Shown: positions 6,356 to 13,048, counted from the first letter of the stretch. The stretch is 13,819 nucleotides of DNA from Pelotomaculum sp. UBA4789 (GCA_002402945.1 DHGV01000050.1:1-13819); one strand, 5' to 3'. Numbers and translations are program-made. The notes: generated by a model not told the origin, from the letters alone.

Positions 6356-7156
6356 TTGTCAGAAGAGAAGAAAAAAATTGTCAGGACGCCTATATCCTCT
6401 TACAGGGATGGGCGCTTCACGGAGATTGAAGACTTTGTGGTCAGGGAGGCGCCTGTCACAGTGCACCTGAACGGCAAGGAGTTTGTCACCCTGGTCTGCT
6501 CGCCGGTCGAGCTCAAGGAGCTGGCAGTCGGCTTCCTTTATTCGGAGGGGGTACTCCGGCAGCGGGAAAGCCTGAAGAGCATTGTGATCAATGAAGAGGA
6601 GGGCCTCATTTGGGTGGAGACAGCCGGTGAGCCCGCGCCGCGGGAGACGCTTTTGAAGCGTTTTGTCACCTCCACTTCCACTAGCGGCAGGTTCCGCGCC
6701 TCCTTCTACTCCGCCAAAAACACTGAGGGTATACCGCGGATTGATTCCGGCCTGCAGGTTGCGACAAGGGAGATATTTCACCTGGCCGACCAGCTCGAAA
6801 AGCTCTCCGGCGTCTTCAAAATAACCGGCGGCACTCATAGCGCAGCTCTCTGTAGACATGACAGCGTTGTATACTTTTATGAGGATATCGGACGACATAA
6901 TGCTGTCGACAAAATGTTCGGGCGGTGCTTCCTGGACGGTGTCACATTTGATGATAAGTTCCTTGTTTTCAGCGGCCGTATTTCTTCGGAAATACTGATC
7001 AAGGTTGCCAAAATGGGCATGCCAATGATTGTCTCCCGCTCCGCCCCGACAGAGCTGGCGATAAGCATGGCGGAGCATCTGAACATTACCGTGGTCGGCT
7101 TTGTCCGGGATGGCAGGCTCAGCGTTTACGCCCACCGGGAACGGATCGTGGATTGA
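6356..7156 (+). CDS. fdhD: FdhD-family protein lacking the sulfur-transfer cysteines
   Basis: This 266-aa protein matches FdhD throughout: the N-terminal VxLNGKEFVTLVCSP and LAVGFLYSEGV segments, ITGGTHSAALC (156-166), YEDIGRHNAVDK (175-186), VFSGRISSEI (204-213) and SRSAPTELAI. FdhD takes sulfur from a cysteine desulfurase and passes it to the molybdenum/tungsten cofactor of formate dehydrogenase through cysteines in a flexible loop (C121/C124 in E. coli). Here the loop reads T105-S-T-S-T-S110-G, with no cysteine. The neighbouring paralogue at 8056-8862 has Cys-Cys at the same place. The protein may therefore keep only cofactor binding, or be inactive, although the frame is intact and the rest well conserved. 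TTG start 6356 with AGGCGGTGA at 6341-6349. It stands alone between repeat copies and terminators. Confidence 0.9.
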   Translation: MSEEKKKIVRTPISSYRDGRFTEIEDFVVREAPVTVHLNGKEFVTLVCSPVELKELAVGFLYSEGVLRQRESLKSIVINEEEGLIWVETAGEPAPRETLLKRFVTSTSTSGRFRASFYSAKNTEGIPRIDSGLQVATREIFHLADQLEKLSGVFKITGGTHSAALCRHDSVVYFYEDIGRHNAVDKMFGRCFLDGVTFDDKFLVFSGRISSEILIKVAKMGMPMIVSRSAPTELAISMAEHLNITVVGFVRDGRLSVYAHRERIVD

Positions 7157-7210
7157 ATGATGTCTTAACAACTTAAAAATATTAATGCAGACGGCAAATT
7201 TTAAGTGTTT

Positions 7211-7251
7211 AAGAGGTACAAGGGGAAGAGTCTCTTGTACCTCTTTATTTT
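7211..7251 (+). terminator. Intrinsic terminator after fdhD-1
   Basis: AAGAGGTACAAG (7211-7222) pairs perfectly over 12 bp with CTTGTACCTCTT (7234-7245), followed by TTATTTTT. The inner 19 nt (7219-7237) match the arm of the 66-bp repeat at 16 of 19 positions, suggesting a diverged repeat arm recruited as a terminator. Confidence 0.88.
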
Positions 7252-7293
7252 TAAAATTATTAACGTCCAGCTCCCATTAGAGAAAATATAAGC

Positions 7294-7359
7294 CAAGGGG
7301 ACGGTTCTCTTGGCTTTCTTCAAAATATTCAGAAAACTGCCACAAGAACCGTCCCCTTG
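7294..7359. repeat. 66-bp inverted-repeat element, copy 2
   Basis: Arms 7294-7314 and 7339-7359 are identical to those of copy 1 (6032-6097), in the same orientation. The left arm again forms AGCCAAG/CTTGGCT (7291-7297 and 7309-7315), with a weaker TTCTT tail. The two copies bracket fdhD-1. Confidence 0.8.
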
Positions 7360-7387
7360 GCCTTGGGAGAACCGTGACTTTGAAATG

Positions 7388-7443
7388 CTCAACAACTCAA
7401 CAACTCAACAACTCAATAACTCAACAACTCAATAACTCAACAA
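7388..7443 (+). repeat. 8-bp tandem repeat, seven copies
   Basis: Seven head-to-tail units follow without interruption: CTCAACAA x3, CTCAATAA, CTCAACAA, CTCAATAA, CTCAACAA. The block is non-coding and ends 20 nt before the -35 of the rrf2 promoter. There are no spacers, so it is not CRISPR. Such arrays often vary in copy number by slippage. Confidence 0.92.
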
Positions 7444-7463
7444 CTGGCACCATAACAAATATT

Positions 7464-7493
7464 TTGACAAAAATAAGCCTGATGAGATAGACT
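7464..7493 (+). promoter_or_regulatory. Candidate promoter of rrf2-fdhD-2
   Basis: A perfect -35 TTGACA (7464-7469) is followed after 18 nt by TAGACT (7488-7493, 4 of 6 to TATAAT). A second -10-like TATAAT lies at 7530-7535, inside a palindrome, but has no clear -35. Confidence 0.5.
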
Positions 7494-7520
7494 ATAAAAA
7501 AACAATATTAAACTGGTAGG

Positions 7521-7536
7521 TATTATATGTATAATA
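7521..7536. promoter_or_regulatory. Palindromic operator candidate upstream of rrf2
   Basis: TATTATA-TG-TATAATA is a 7-bp inverted repeat 33 nt ahead of the rrf2 start. Rrf2/IscR regulators commonly bind such AT-rich dyads and control their own genes; binding here is inferred. Confidence 0.4.
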
Positions 7537-7568
7537 TTTAATAGGTTTAAATAGAGGAGGGCAACTAA

Positions 7569-8024
7569 TTGAAATTTTCTACGCGGGCACGTTACGGAAT
7601 GCGGGCGATGTTGGAACTTGCGTTGAATTATGATACGAAAGAGCCCATGCCGCTTTTTCAAATTGCGGAAAAGCAGCTGATTTCGGAAGGGTACCTGGAA
7701 CAGATGATGACTGTGCTGCGCAAAGGGGGACTGGTGCGCAGTATACGGGGCGCCCAGGGCGGCTACCTGTTGAGCCGGGATCCGGCCAGGATCACTGCCG
7801 GCGAAATTGTCAGGAGCCTGGAGGGCCCGCTGGGGATAACTGATTGTGTGAGTGAGGAAGACCCGAAGACATGTGTCAGATCTGAATACTGTGTCACGAG
7901 GCTGCTGTGGGAAAGAGTCAGGGAAGCGATGGCATCGGTATTGGACGGCGCCACCCTGGAGGACCTGCGCAAAGAAGCGGAGAAACTTCGCCGCTCCAAG
8001 GAATCGGATATGTATTACATTTGA
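7569..8024 (+). CDS. Rrf2-family transcriptional regulator, IscR-like with Fe-S cysteine triad
   Basis: This 151-aa protein has a winged helix from residue 1 (MKFSTRARYGMRAMLELAL, then the recognition region near 38-54 and the wing RGAQGGYLLSR at 60-70). It is followed by the family's long dimer helix. Three cysteines, C93, C102 and C108 (C-x8-C-x5-C), occupy the place of the IscR [2Fe-2S] ligands, whose spacing in E. coli is C92, C98, C104. It is therefore likely to sense Fe-S cluster or cysteine/sulfur status. The TTG start at 7569 has AGAGGAGGG 8 nt upstream. fdhD-2 follows 31 nt later, so the two are probably cotranscribed, and the nifS-nadA promoter downstream is a likely target. CymR, a cysteine-metabolism regulator of the same family, is the alternative role. 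Confidence 0.9.
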   Translation: MKFSTRARYGMRAMLELALNYDTKEPMPLFQIAEKQLISEGYLEQMMTVLRKGGLVRSIRGAQGGYLLSRDPARITAGEIVRSLEGPLGITDCVSEEDPKTCVRSEYCVTRLLWERVREAMASVLDGATLEDLRKEAEKLRRSKESDMYYI

Positions 8025-8055
8025 TCAAAAATAATAATTGGTGGTGAACAGTATC

Positions 8056-8862
8056 TTGGAAGAAAATGAAAATTTAGAAGAAAACGATAAAATTGTCAAG
8101 ATGCCCATCAGCTTTTACAGGGACGGAGTCTTTACGGAAGGCGAAGACTATGTGGTCAGGGAAGAGCCCATAACGCTGTATCTAAACGATAAGGAGTTTG
8201 TCACCCTGGTCTGTTCGCCGGGCGATCTCAAAGAGCTGGCAGTTGGTTTCCTGTGTTCAGAAGGTGTGCTGCTCAAGCGGGATAACTTGAAGAGCATACT
8301 GATTGATGAAGATAAAGGGCTGATCTGGGTGGAGACAGCCGGCGAATCCCCGTCACAGGAAATGTTTTTGAAGCGGTTTGTTACATCCTGCTGCGGCAGG
8401 GGCCGCGCTTCTTTCTACTTCATCAACGATACCAAAGGGGTTACCCAGGTGAAGTCGGAACTGCGTGTCGCCCCCAAGGATATTTTCTTCTTAACTGATC
8501 AGCTGGAAAAACTTTCCGGGCTTTTTAAGACGACCGGCGGCGTCCACAACGCGGCGCTCTGCACAATTGGCAATGTCGCTCTCTTTTACGAGGATATCGG
8601 CCGCCACAACGCTGTTGACAAGATATTCGGCAAGTGTTTTTTGGAGAACATAACATTCAGTGATAAAATCCTCGTTTTCAGCGGCCGGATATCTTCCGAG
8701 ATCCTGATCAAGGTTGCCAAAATGGGCATACCGATGATTGTCTCCCGCTCGGCCCCGACCGAACTGGCGATAAGGATGGCGGATGAGCTGGGTATTACCG
8801 TCGTCGGGTTTGCCCGGGGTGGCCGGCTCAGCGTTTACGCCCACCGGGAACGGATCGCGTGA
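8056..8862 (+). CDS. fdhD: Formate dehydrogenase accessory sulfurtransferase FdhD (cysteine-containing copy)
   Basis: This 268-aa FdhD should transfer sulfur from a cysteine desulfurase to the bis-MGD cofactor of formate dehydrogenase in the cytoplasm. Family blocks are all present: LAVGFLCSEGV (61-71), TTGGVHNAALC (159-169), YEDIGRHNAVDK (178-189), VFSGRISSEI and SRSAPTELAI. The active loop has S111-C112-C113-G114, the cysteines expected for persulfide relay. TTG 8056 is preferred: GGTGGTGA (8040-8047) lies 8 nt upstream and the N-terminus then matches the first copy; an in-frame TTG at 8038 overlaps that site. It is very similar to fdhD-1, including 33 identical nucleotides near the 3' end (8825-8857). 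It follows rrf2 by 31 nt and precedes a cysteine desulfurase gene, its natural sulfur donor. No formate dehydrogenase is in the window. Confidence 0.95.
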   Translation: MEENENLEENDKIVKMPISFYRDGVFTEGEDYVVREEPITLYLNDKEFVTLVCSPGDLKELAVGFLCSEGVLLKRDNLKSILIDEDKGLIWVETAGESPSQEMFLKRFVTSCCGRGRASFYFINDTKGVTQVKSELRVAPKDIFFLTDQLEKLSGLFKTTGGVHNAALCTIGNVALFYEDIGRHNAVDKIFGKCFLENITFSDKILVFSGRISSEILIKVAKMGIPMIVSRSAPTELAIRMADELGITVVGFARGGRLSVYAHRERIA

Positions 8863-8911
8863 GGAAGGCCGCGGTGTTAAAATATTTCAAGATTATAATT
8901 CGATCAAAGTG

Positions 8912-8940
8912 TTGACAAATTCCGAGTGTTTTAATATGAT
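8912..8940 (+). promoter_or_regulatory. Sigma-A promoter of nifS-nadA
   Basis: TTGACA (8912-8917), a 17-nt spacer, and TATGAT (8935-8940). The start of transcription should be near 8947, giving a leader of about 75 nt. Confidence 0.85.
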
Positions 8941-8955
8941 ATATCATAATTCCGA
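8918..8955. promoter_or_regulatory. Operator candidate: palindrome over the -10 plus flanking direct repeats
   Basis: TATGATATATCATA (8935-8948) is a perfect 14-bp palindrome that contains the whole -10. AATTCCGA occurs at 8918-8925 and again at 8948-8955, 30 bp apart, in the same orientation on either side. A repressor bound here would block polymerase; the Rrf2 protein encoded upstream is the obvious candidate. Confidence 0.5.
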
Positions 8956-9021
8956 TTAAATCGCTATGGTTAATATTTCGGGATGAACTAAAAACAGTGA
9001 CTGAATTTTGGGGGTTTTTTA

Positions 9022-10182
9022 GTGCGCAGTATTTATTTTGATCACAGCGGAACCACGCCTGTCCATCCCGCGGTGGCTGAAGAAATGTATAAGTACCTGA
9101 CCGGGGACAATTTTGGCAACCCGTCCAGCGTCCACCATTTCGGGCTGCAGATCTGTAAAAAGGTGACGGAGGCCAGGGATAAGGTGGCGCAGGCTTTGGG
9201 CGCCAATACCAGGGAGATCGTGTTTACCAGCGGCGGGACGGAGTCGGACAACCTGGCTATCCACGGGGCGGCCCACACCAACAAAAAATGGGGCAACCAC
9301 ATTATCACCAGCGCCGTGGAGCATCACGCCGTGCTGAACACGGTAAAAGCCCTGGGTAAGGAAGGTTTTGACATCACCATCCTGCCGGTGGACAAGTATG
9401 GCATGGTCAGCGTGGATGATGTGGCCGCGGCGATTACCGACAAAACGATCTTAATTACCATCATGCACGCGAACAACGAGGTCGGCACGATCAATCCGAT
9501 AGCTGAGATCGGTAAACTGGCCCGGGAGCGGAAAATAATTTTTCACGTGGACGCGGTGCAGAGCTTCGGCAAAATCCCGGTGAACGTAGATGATCTGGGG
9601 GTGAACCTGCTGTCTCTCTCCGGGCACAAAATCTATGGTCCGAAGGGGACCGGCGTCCTGTATATCCGCAAGGGTACCCGCTGGCGGCAGACCCTCTTGC
9701 ACGGCGGTTCGCAGGAGCACCTGTGCCGGGCCGGCACAGAGAACATCCCCGGCATCATGGGGTTCGCCAAGGCTGTTGAGCTGGTCATGGAGAACAGGGA
9801 GGCGGAAAGCGCCCGGCTGATGGTCCTGCGGGATAAATTGATCAGGGAAGTGACCGCTATCGACCATGTTACGCTGACCGGGCACCCCACGCAGCGCCTG
9901 CCCAACCATGCCAGTTTCCTTTTTAAATACATTGAAGGCGAGTCGATGCTGCTGGGCCTTGATATGAAAGGTATCGCGGCTTCTACCGGATCCGCCTGCA
10001 CTTCCGGTTCCCTCGAACCTTCCCATGTGCTTCTGGCAATGGGCATTAAACATGAGGATGCCCACGGGTCGCTGCGCATCACCCTCGGCAAGGACAATAC
10101 CGAGGATGACGTTGACTATTTCCTCGAAGTGATTAAGCCAATCGTGGAAAAATTGCGGGCTATGTCGCCGCTGAAAGACTGA
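9022..10182 (+). CDS. nifS: Cysteine desulfurase, NifS/IscS family
   Basis: This 386-aa PLP enzyme takes sulfur from L-cysteine as an enzyme persulfide and releases alanine. Visible active-site features are the H101/H102 pair (SAVEHHAVL), D177 in HVDAVQ, the PLP lysine K203 in SGHKIYGPKG, and the catalytic C326 in STGSACTSGSLEPSHVL. GTG start 9022 with GGGGG at 9010-9014. Length is normal. nadA follows after 6 nt, with no scaffold gene (iscU/nifU) between. This matches the NifS-NadA pairing seen in Bacillus, where a dedicated desulfurase builds the NadA cluster. The fdhD gene just upstream suggests it may also feed FdhD. It has its own promoter at 8912-8940. Confidence 0.95.
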   Translation: MRSIYFDHSGTTPVHPAVAEEMYKYLTGDNFGNPSSVHHFGLQICKKVTEARDKVAQALGANTREIVFTSGGTESDNLAIHGAAHTNKKWGNHIITSAVEHHAVLNTVKALGKEGFDITILPVDKYGMVSVDDVAAAITDKTILITIMHANNEVGTINPIAEIGKLARERKIIFHVDAVQSFGKIPVNVDDLGVNLLSLSGHKIYGPKGTGVLYIRKGTRWRQTLLHGGSQEHLCRAGTENIPGIMGFAKAVELVMENREAESARLMVLRDKLIREVTAIDHVTLTGHPTQRLPNHASFLFKYIEGESMLLGLDMKGIAASTGSACTSGSLEPSHVLLAMGIKHEDAHGSLRITLGKDNTEDDVDYFLEVIKPIVEKLRAMSPLKD

Positions 10183-10188
10183 AGCAAA

Positions 10189-11109
10189 ATGGAGCAAAAA
10201 GAGATACAGGAATTATCTGAGAAGATCTTAAGACTGAAAAAAGAACGCAATGCTGTTATCCTGGCGCATTTCTACCAGCGGCCGGAGATACAGGACGTGG
10301 CTGATTTTATCGGCGACTCGCTGAGCCTGTCCCAGCAGGCGGCGAGCACCGATGCCGAAGTGATTATCTTCTGCGGTGTTCACTTTATGGCTGAGAGCGC
10401 ATCCATCCTTTCCCCCGGCAAGATCGTGGTTCTGCCTGATGAACACGCCGGCTGTCCAATGGCTGACATGATTGACGCGGTGCAGCTCGTATGCAAAAAA
10501 CAGGAGATCCCCGGCGTTATAGTGGTATGTTACGTCAACACGTCTGCTGAAGTGAAGGCCGAATGTGATATCGCCTGTACCTCGGCCAATGCTGTCAAAG
10601 TTGTGGCGTCACTGCCGCCGGACAGGCCGATCCTGTTTGTCCCCGATAAAAACCTGGGCCTTTACATAGCTGCCCAAACCGGCAGGGAGATGATTCTCTG
10701 GGAAGGCTACTGCAACACCCATGATAAACTGACTGCCGAAGACATCCTGAAAGCCAAAGCAGAACACCCGGAGGCGCTGGTGATGGTGCACCCGGAATGC
10801 CGGCCCGAGGTGACAGCCCTGGCGGACAAGGTTTCCAGCACTGCCGGGATGATTAATTTCGCCGCTGCCAGCGATGCCCGGGAATTTATTATAGGCACGG
10901 AAATGGGCATCCTGCATCCCCTGAAAAAACGCTGTCCGGATAAGCAATTTTATATGGCCTCCAAAAAGCTGATGTGCCCGAATATGAAGAAGACCACCCT
11001 GGATAAAGTTTATCAGGCCCTGGTTACACTTGAACCAAGGGTGGATGTGCCTGAGGAGATCAGAGAACGGGCCATCGTCTGCCTGGAGAGAATGATGGCA
11101 ATCAAGTAG
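10189..11109 (+). CDS. nadA: Quinolinate synthase NadA
   Basis: This 306-aa enzyme condenses iminoaspartate with dihydroxyacetone phosphate to quinolinate, the first pyridine intermediate of de novo NAD synthesis. The three cysteine ligands of its [4Fe-4S] cluster are C89 (HAGCPMAD), C175 (WEGYCNTH) and C263 (KLMCPNMK), with the 86-88 residue spacings of the family. Substrate-binding segments AHFYQRPEIQDVADFIGDS (26-44), CYVNTSAEVKA and MVHPECRPEV are intact. ATG 10189 has no clear ribosome site and lies 6 nt after the nifS stop, so translation is probably coupled. nadB and nadC are absent, so iminoaspartate and the next step must come from genes elsewhere. The oxygen-sensitive cluster fits an anaerobe and explains the desulfurase neighbour. 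Confidence 0.96.
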   Translation: MEQKEIQELSEKILRLKKERNAVILAHFYQRPEIQDVADFIGDSLSLSQQAASTDAEVIIFCGVHFMAESASILSPGKIVVLPDEHAGCPMADMIDAVQLVCKKQEIPGVIVVCYVNTSAEVKAECDIACTSANAVKVVASLPPDRPILFVPDKNLGLYIAAQTGREMILWEGYCNTHDKLTAEDILKAKAEHPEALVMVHPECRPEVTALADKVSSTAGMINFAAASDAREFIIGTEMGILHPLKKRCPDKQFYMASKKLMCPNMKKTTLDKVYQALVTLEPRVDVPEEIRERAIVCLERMMAIK

Positions 11110-11145
11110 GCATACATTTAAAGCATGCCATAAATACAGTTGCAG

Positions 11146-11166
11146 CAGCCCCTGGCAATGGGGCTG
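11146..11166 (+). other. GC-rich hairpin in the nadA-cysK gap
   Basis: CAGCCCC (11146-11152) and GGGGCTG (11160-11166) form a 7-bp stem with a 7-nt loop. The following bases (AAACTATTTGC) are not a T tract, so it is at most a weak terminator or an mRNA processing/stability element. No clear promoter for cysK was found in this 104-nt gap. Confidence 0.4.
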
Positions 11167-11213
11167 AAACTATTTGCACGATAAATAAGAACTACAGGAA
11201 GGTTGGGAGACGC

Positions 11214-12141
11214 ATGTCAAAGATTGCAGACAACCTTACCGATCTGATCGGCAGTACTCCGCTGCTGCGGCTGCGGAGGATTTCGCAGGGCGCGGCTGCT
11301 GATCTGGTTGTAAAGGTGGAGTCCTTTAAACCCGGGAGGCAGTGTCAAAGACCGCATTGGCTATAACATGATCCTCCGGGCGGAGGAAAAGGGGCTGCTG
11401 AAACCCGGCTCGGTAATTATTGAGCCCACCAGCGGCAACACCGGGATTGCCCTGGCTTTTGTAGCTGCCGCCCGCGGCTACCGTTTGATCTTAACCATGC
11501 CTGACACGATGAGTGTGGAGCGCCGGAGCCTGCTGACGGCGTACGGCGCTGAACTGGTACTGACGCCGGGGGCCGCGGGCATGAACGGCGCGGTGCAGAA
11601 GGCTGAAGAACTGGCCCGGGACATACCCGGCTCCTACATCCCGCAGCAGTTTGAAAATCCGGCTAATCCGGAAATTCACCGCCTGACCACAGCGGAAGAG
11701 ATCTGGCGGGACACGGACGGGAAGGTAGATATTGTGGTGGGTGGCGTAGGCGCCGGCGGCACTATTACAGGCGTTGCCCAGGTCCTCAAGGTCCGGAAAC
11801 CCGGATTTAGGATGGTCGCGGTGGAGCCTGCCGGTTCACCGCTGCTGTCAGGCGGAAAACCTGGGCCCCACAAGATCCAGGGCATCGGAGCTAATTTTAT
11901 CCCGGCTGTGCTGGACCTTTCCCTGGTAGACGAAATCATCAAAGTGAGCAACGAAGACGCCTTTGATACAGGACGGCGCCTGGCCAGAGAAGAGGGGCTG
12001 CTGGTCGGGATATCCTCCGGCGCGGCGGTATTCGCGGCGCTTGACCTGGCGCACCGCAAGGAAAACAAAGGCAAGCTCATTGTAGCGATCCTGCCGGACA
12101 GCGGCGAAAGGTACATGAGCACCCCGGATTACTTTATTTAA
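11214..12141 (+). pseudogene. cysK: Cysteine synthase (O-acetylserine sulfhydrylase), frameshifted as read
   Basis: The enzyme makes L-cysteine from O-acetylserine and sulfide with PLP. ATG 11214 (GGGAG at 11205-11209) opens a frame giving LIGSTPLLRL and VVKVESFKPG, then runs out of register and stops at 11364-11366. The continuation lies in the +1 frame from about 11335: GGSVKDRIGYNMI with the PLP lysine (residue 45), EPTSGNTGIAL, GGVGAGGTITGV, ISSGAAVFAAL, to TAA 12139-12141. One extra G in GGG at 11334-11336 accounts for this; without it the protein is 308 aa, the usual CysK length. Both halves are otherwise intact, so a sequencing or assembly error or a very recent mutation is more likely than an old pseudogene. 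cysE follows 34 nt later, the classic cysK-cysE pair. A caller that ignores the shift would report only 11368-12141. Confidence 0.9.
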
Positions 12142-12175
12142 TTTCAAACTAAGTGCAAAAGGAGGAGGTGATGCG

Positions 12176-12925
12176 GTGTTCAGCGGGCTGAGTAAAAATA
12201 TCCGGGTAGTTATGGAGCGTGACCCCGCCGCCCGGTCAAAAGCGGAGGTAATTCTTTTCTATCCCGGTTTCCATGCCATTATTATGCACAGGGCAGCCCA
12301 TTTTTTCTACGAGCGGCAATGGTACCTGGCAGCGCGGTTTATATCTCACCTCTCCCGCTTTTTAACGGGGATAGAAATCCACCCCGGCGCCATAATTGGG
12401 GAGGGCTTGTTCATCGACCACGGCTCCGGTGTCGTTATCGGTGAAACCACTGAGATCGGGGACAATGTCACTATCTACCAGGGTGTTACCCTGGGAGGGA
12501 CGGGCAAAGAGAAAGGGAAAAGGCACCCGACGATCGGCAACAACGTGGTGGTAAGCGTGGGCGCCAAGGTGCTGGGGTCTTTTACCGTTGGAGACAACTC
12601 CAGGGTTGGAGCGGGTTCGGTGGTTTTGAAAGAAGTGCCGCCGGACAGTACCGTAGTGGGGATTCCCGGCAAAGTGGTAGCTAAAAATGGCCGGAAGGTC
12701 ACCGCGGAAGAAAATTATGAGATAGATCTGCGCCACGACCTGCTTCCCGACCCGGTGGCGGAGATGATCCTCTGCCTGCAGAAAAAAATCGATATGCTTG
12801 AAAAACGGATTATGCAGATGGAGGAAAACAGCTCGCCGGTAGAGACGGTCTGCCAGGACGGGGAGATAAAGTGCGGCGAAGGCTGCCTTTTCGTTACCGG
12901 TAAGGAGCAAAAGCCTCAGGCTTGA
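12176..12925 (+). CDS. cysE: Serine O-acetyltransferase (short EpsC-type CysE)
   Basis: This 249-aa enzyme acetylates L-serine with acetyl-CoA to O-acetylserine, the substrate of the adjacent cysteine synthase. A short helical N-terminus (1-~62) leads into a left-handed beta-helix of hexapeptide repeats (~64-170). The catalytic His is H82 in DHGSG. Its acidic partner is E67 in GIEIHP, where E. coli has D143; Glu is usual in short Firmicutes enzymes. GGTGKEKGKRHPTIG (107-121) forms the CoA/substrate region. A predicted coiled segment (~196-216) is followed by an unusual tail with C226, C233 and C237. The GTG start at 12176 has GGAGGAGGTG ending 5 nt upstream; the ATG at 12171 is out of frame and stops at once. 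The short gap to cysK implies one operon. Confidence 0.94.
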   Translation: MFSGLSKNIRVVMERDPAARSKAEVILFYPGFHAIIMHRAAHFFYERQWYLAARFISHLSRFLTGIEIHPGAIIGEGLFIDHGSGVVIGETTEIGDNVTIYQGVTLGGTGKEKGKRHPTIGNNVVVSVGAKVLGSFTVGDNSRVGAGSVVLKEVPPDSTVVGIPGKVVAKNGRKVTAEENYEIDLRHDLLPDPVAEMILCLQKKIDMLEKRIMQMEENSSPVETVCQDGEIKCGEGCLFVTGKEQKPQA

Positions 12926-12978
12926 CAGGTAATCGCGGTTTTTTCGGTGAATTAATGTAAAAACCCCCATATTTTTTA

Positions 12979-13007
12979 TTGACAAAGGGTTTGTCTTTGA
13001 TTATAAT
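12979..13007 (+). promoter_or_regulatory. Consensus sigma-A promoter of the SAM-controlled transcript
   Basis: TTGACA (12979-12984), a 17-nt spacer, and TATAAT (13002-13007) match the consensus at all twelve positions. Transcription should start near 13014. Such strength fits a gene whose output is set downstream by a riboswitch. Confidence 0.92.
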
Positions 13008-13048
13008 CATACTAAACTAATAGGTTAAATATAAATAATATAATTACT

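Noticed and set aside
6359..7171. A 270-codon minus-strand frame opposite fdhD-1
   Set aside because: It runs antiparallel to a clear FdhD coding sequence, and a similar shadow lies opposite fdhD-2. It reflects codon structure, not a gene.
7388..7443. CRISPR array
   Set aside because: The 8-bp units are contiguous with no spacers and no cas genes are nearby.
11110..11213. T-box or other cysteine-responsive leader before cysK
   Set aside because: Only a single 7-bp hairpin is present; no T-box landmark sequence and no terminator/antiterminator pair can be built.
11313..11340. Programmed +1 frameshift in cysK
   Set aside because: AGGTGGAG sits upstream of CCCG, loosely like the prfB signal, but its spacing is wrong, there is no stop codon at the shift site, and cysteine synthase is not known to use frameshifting.
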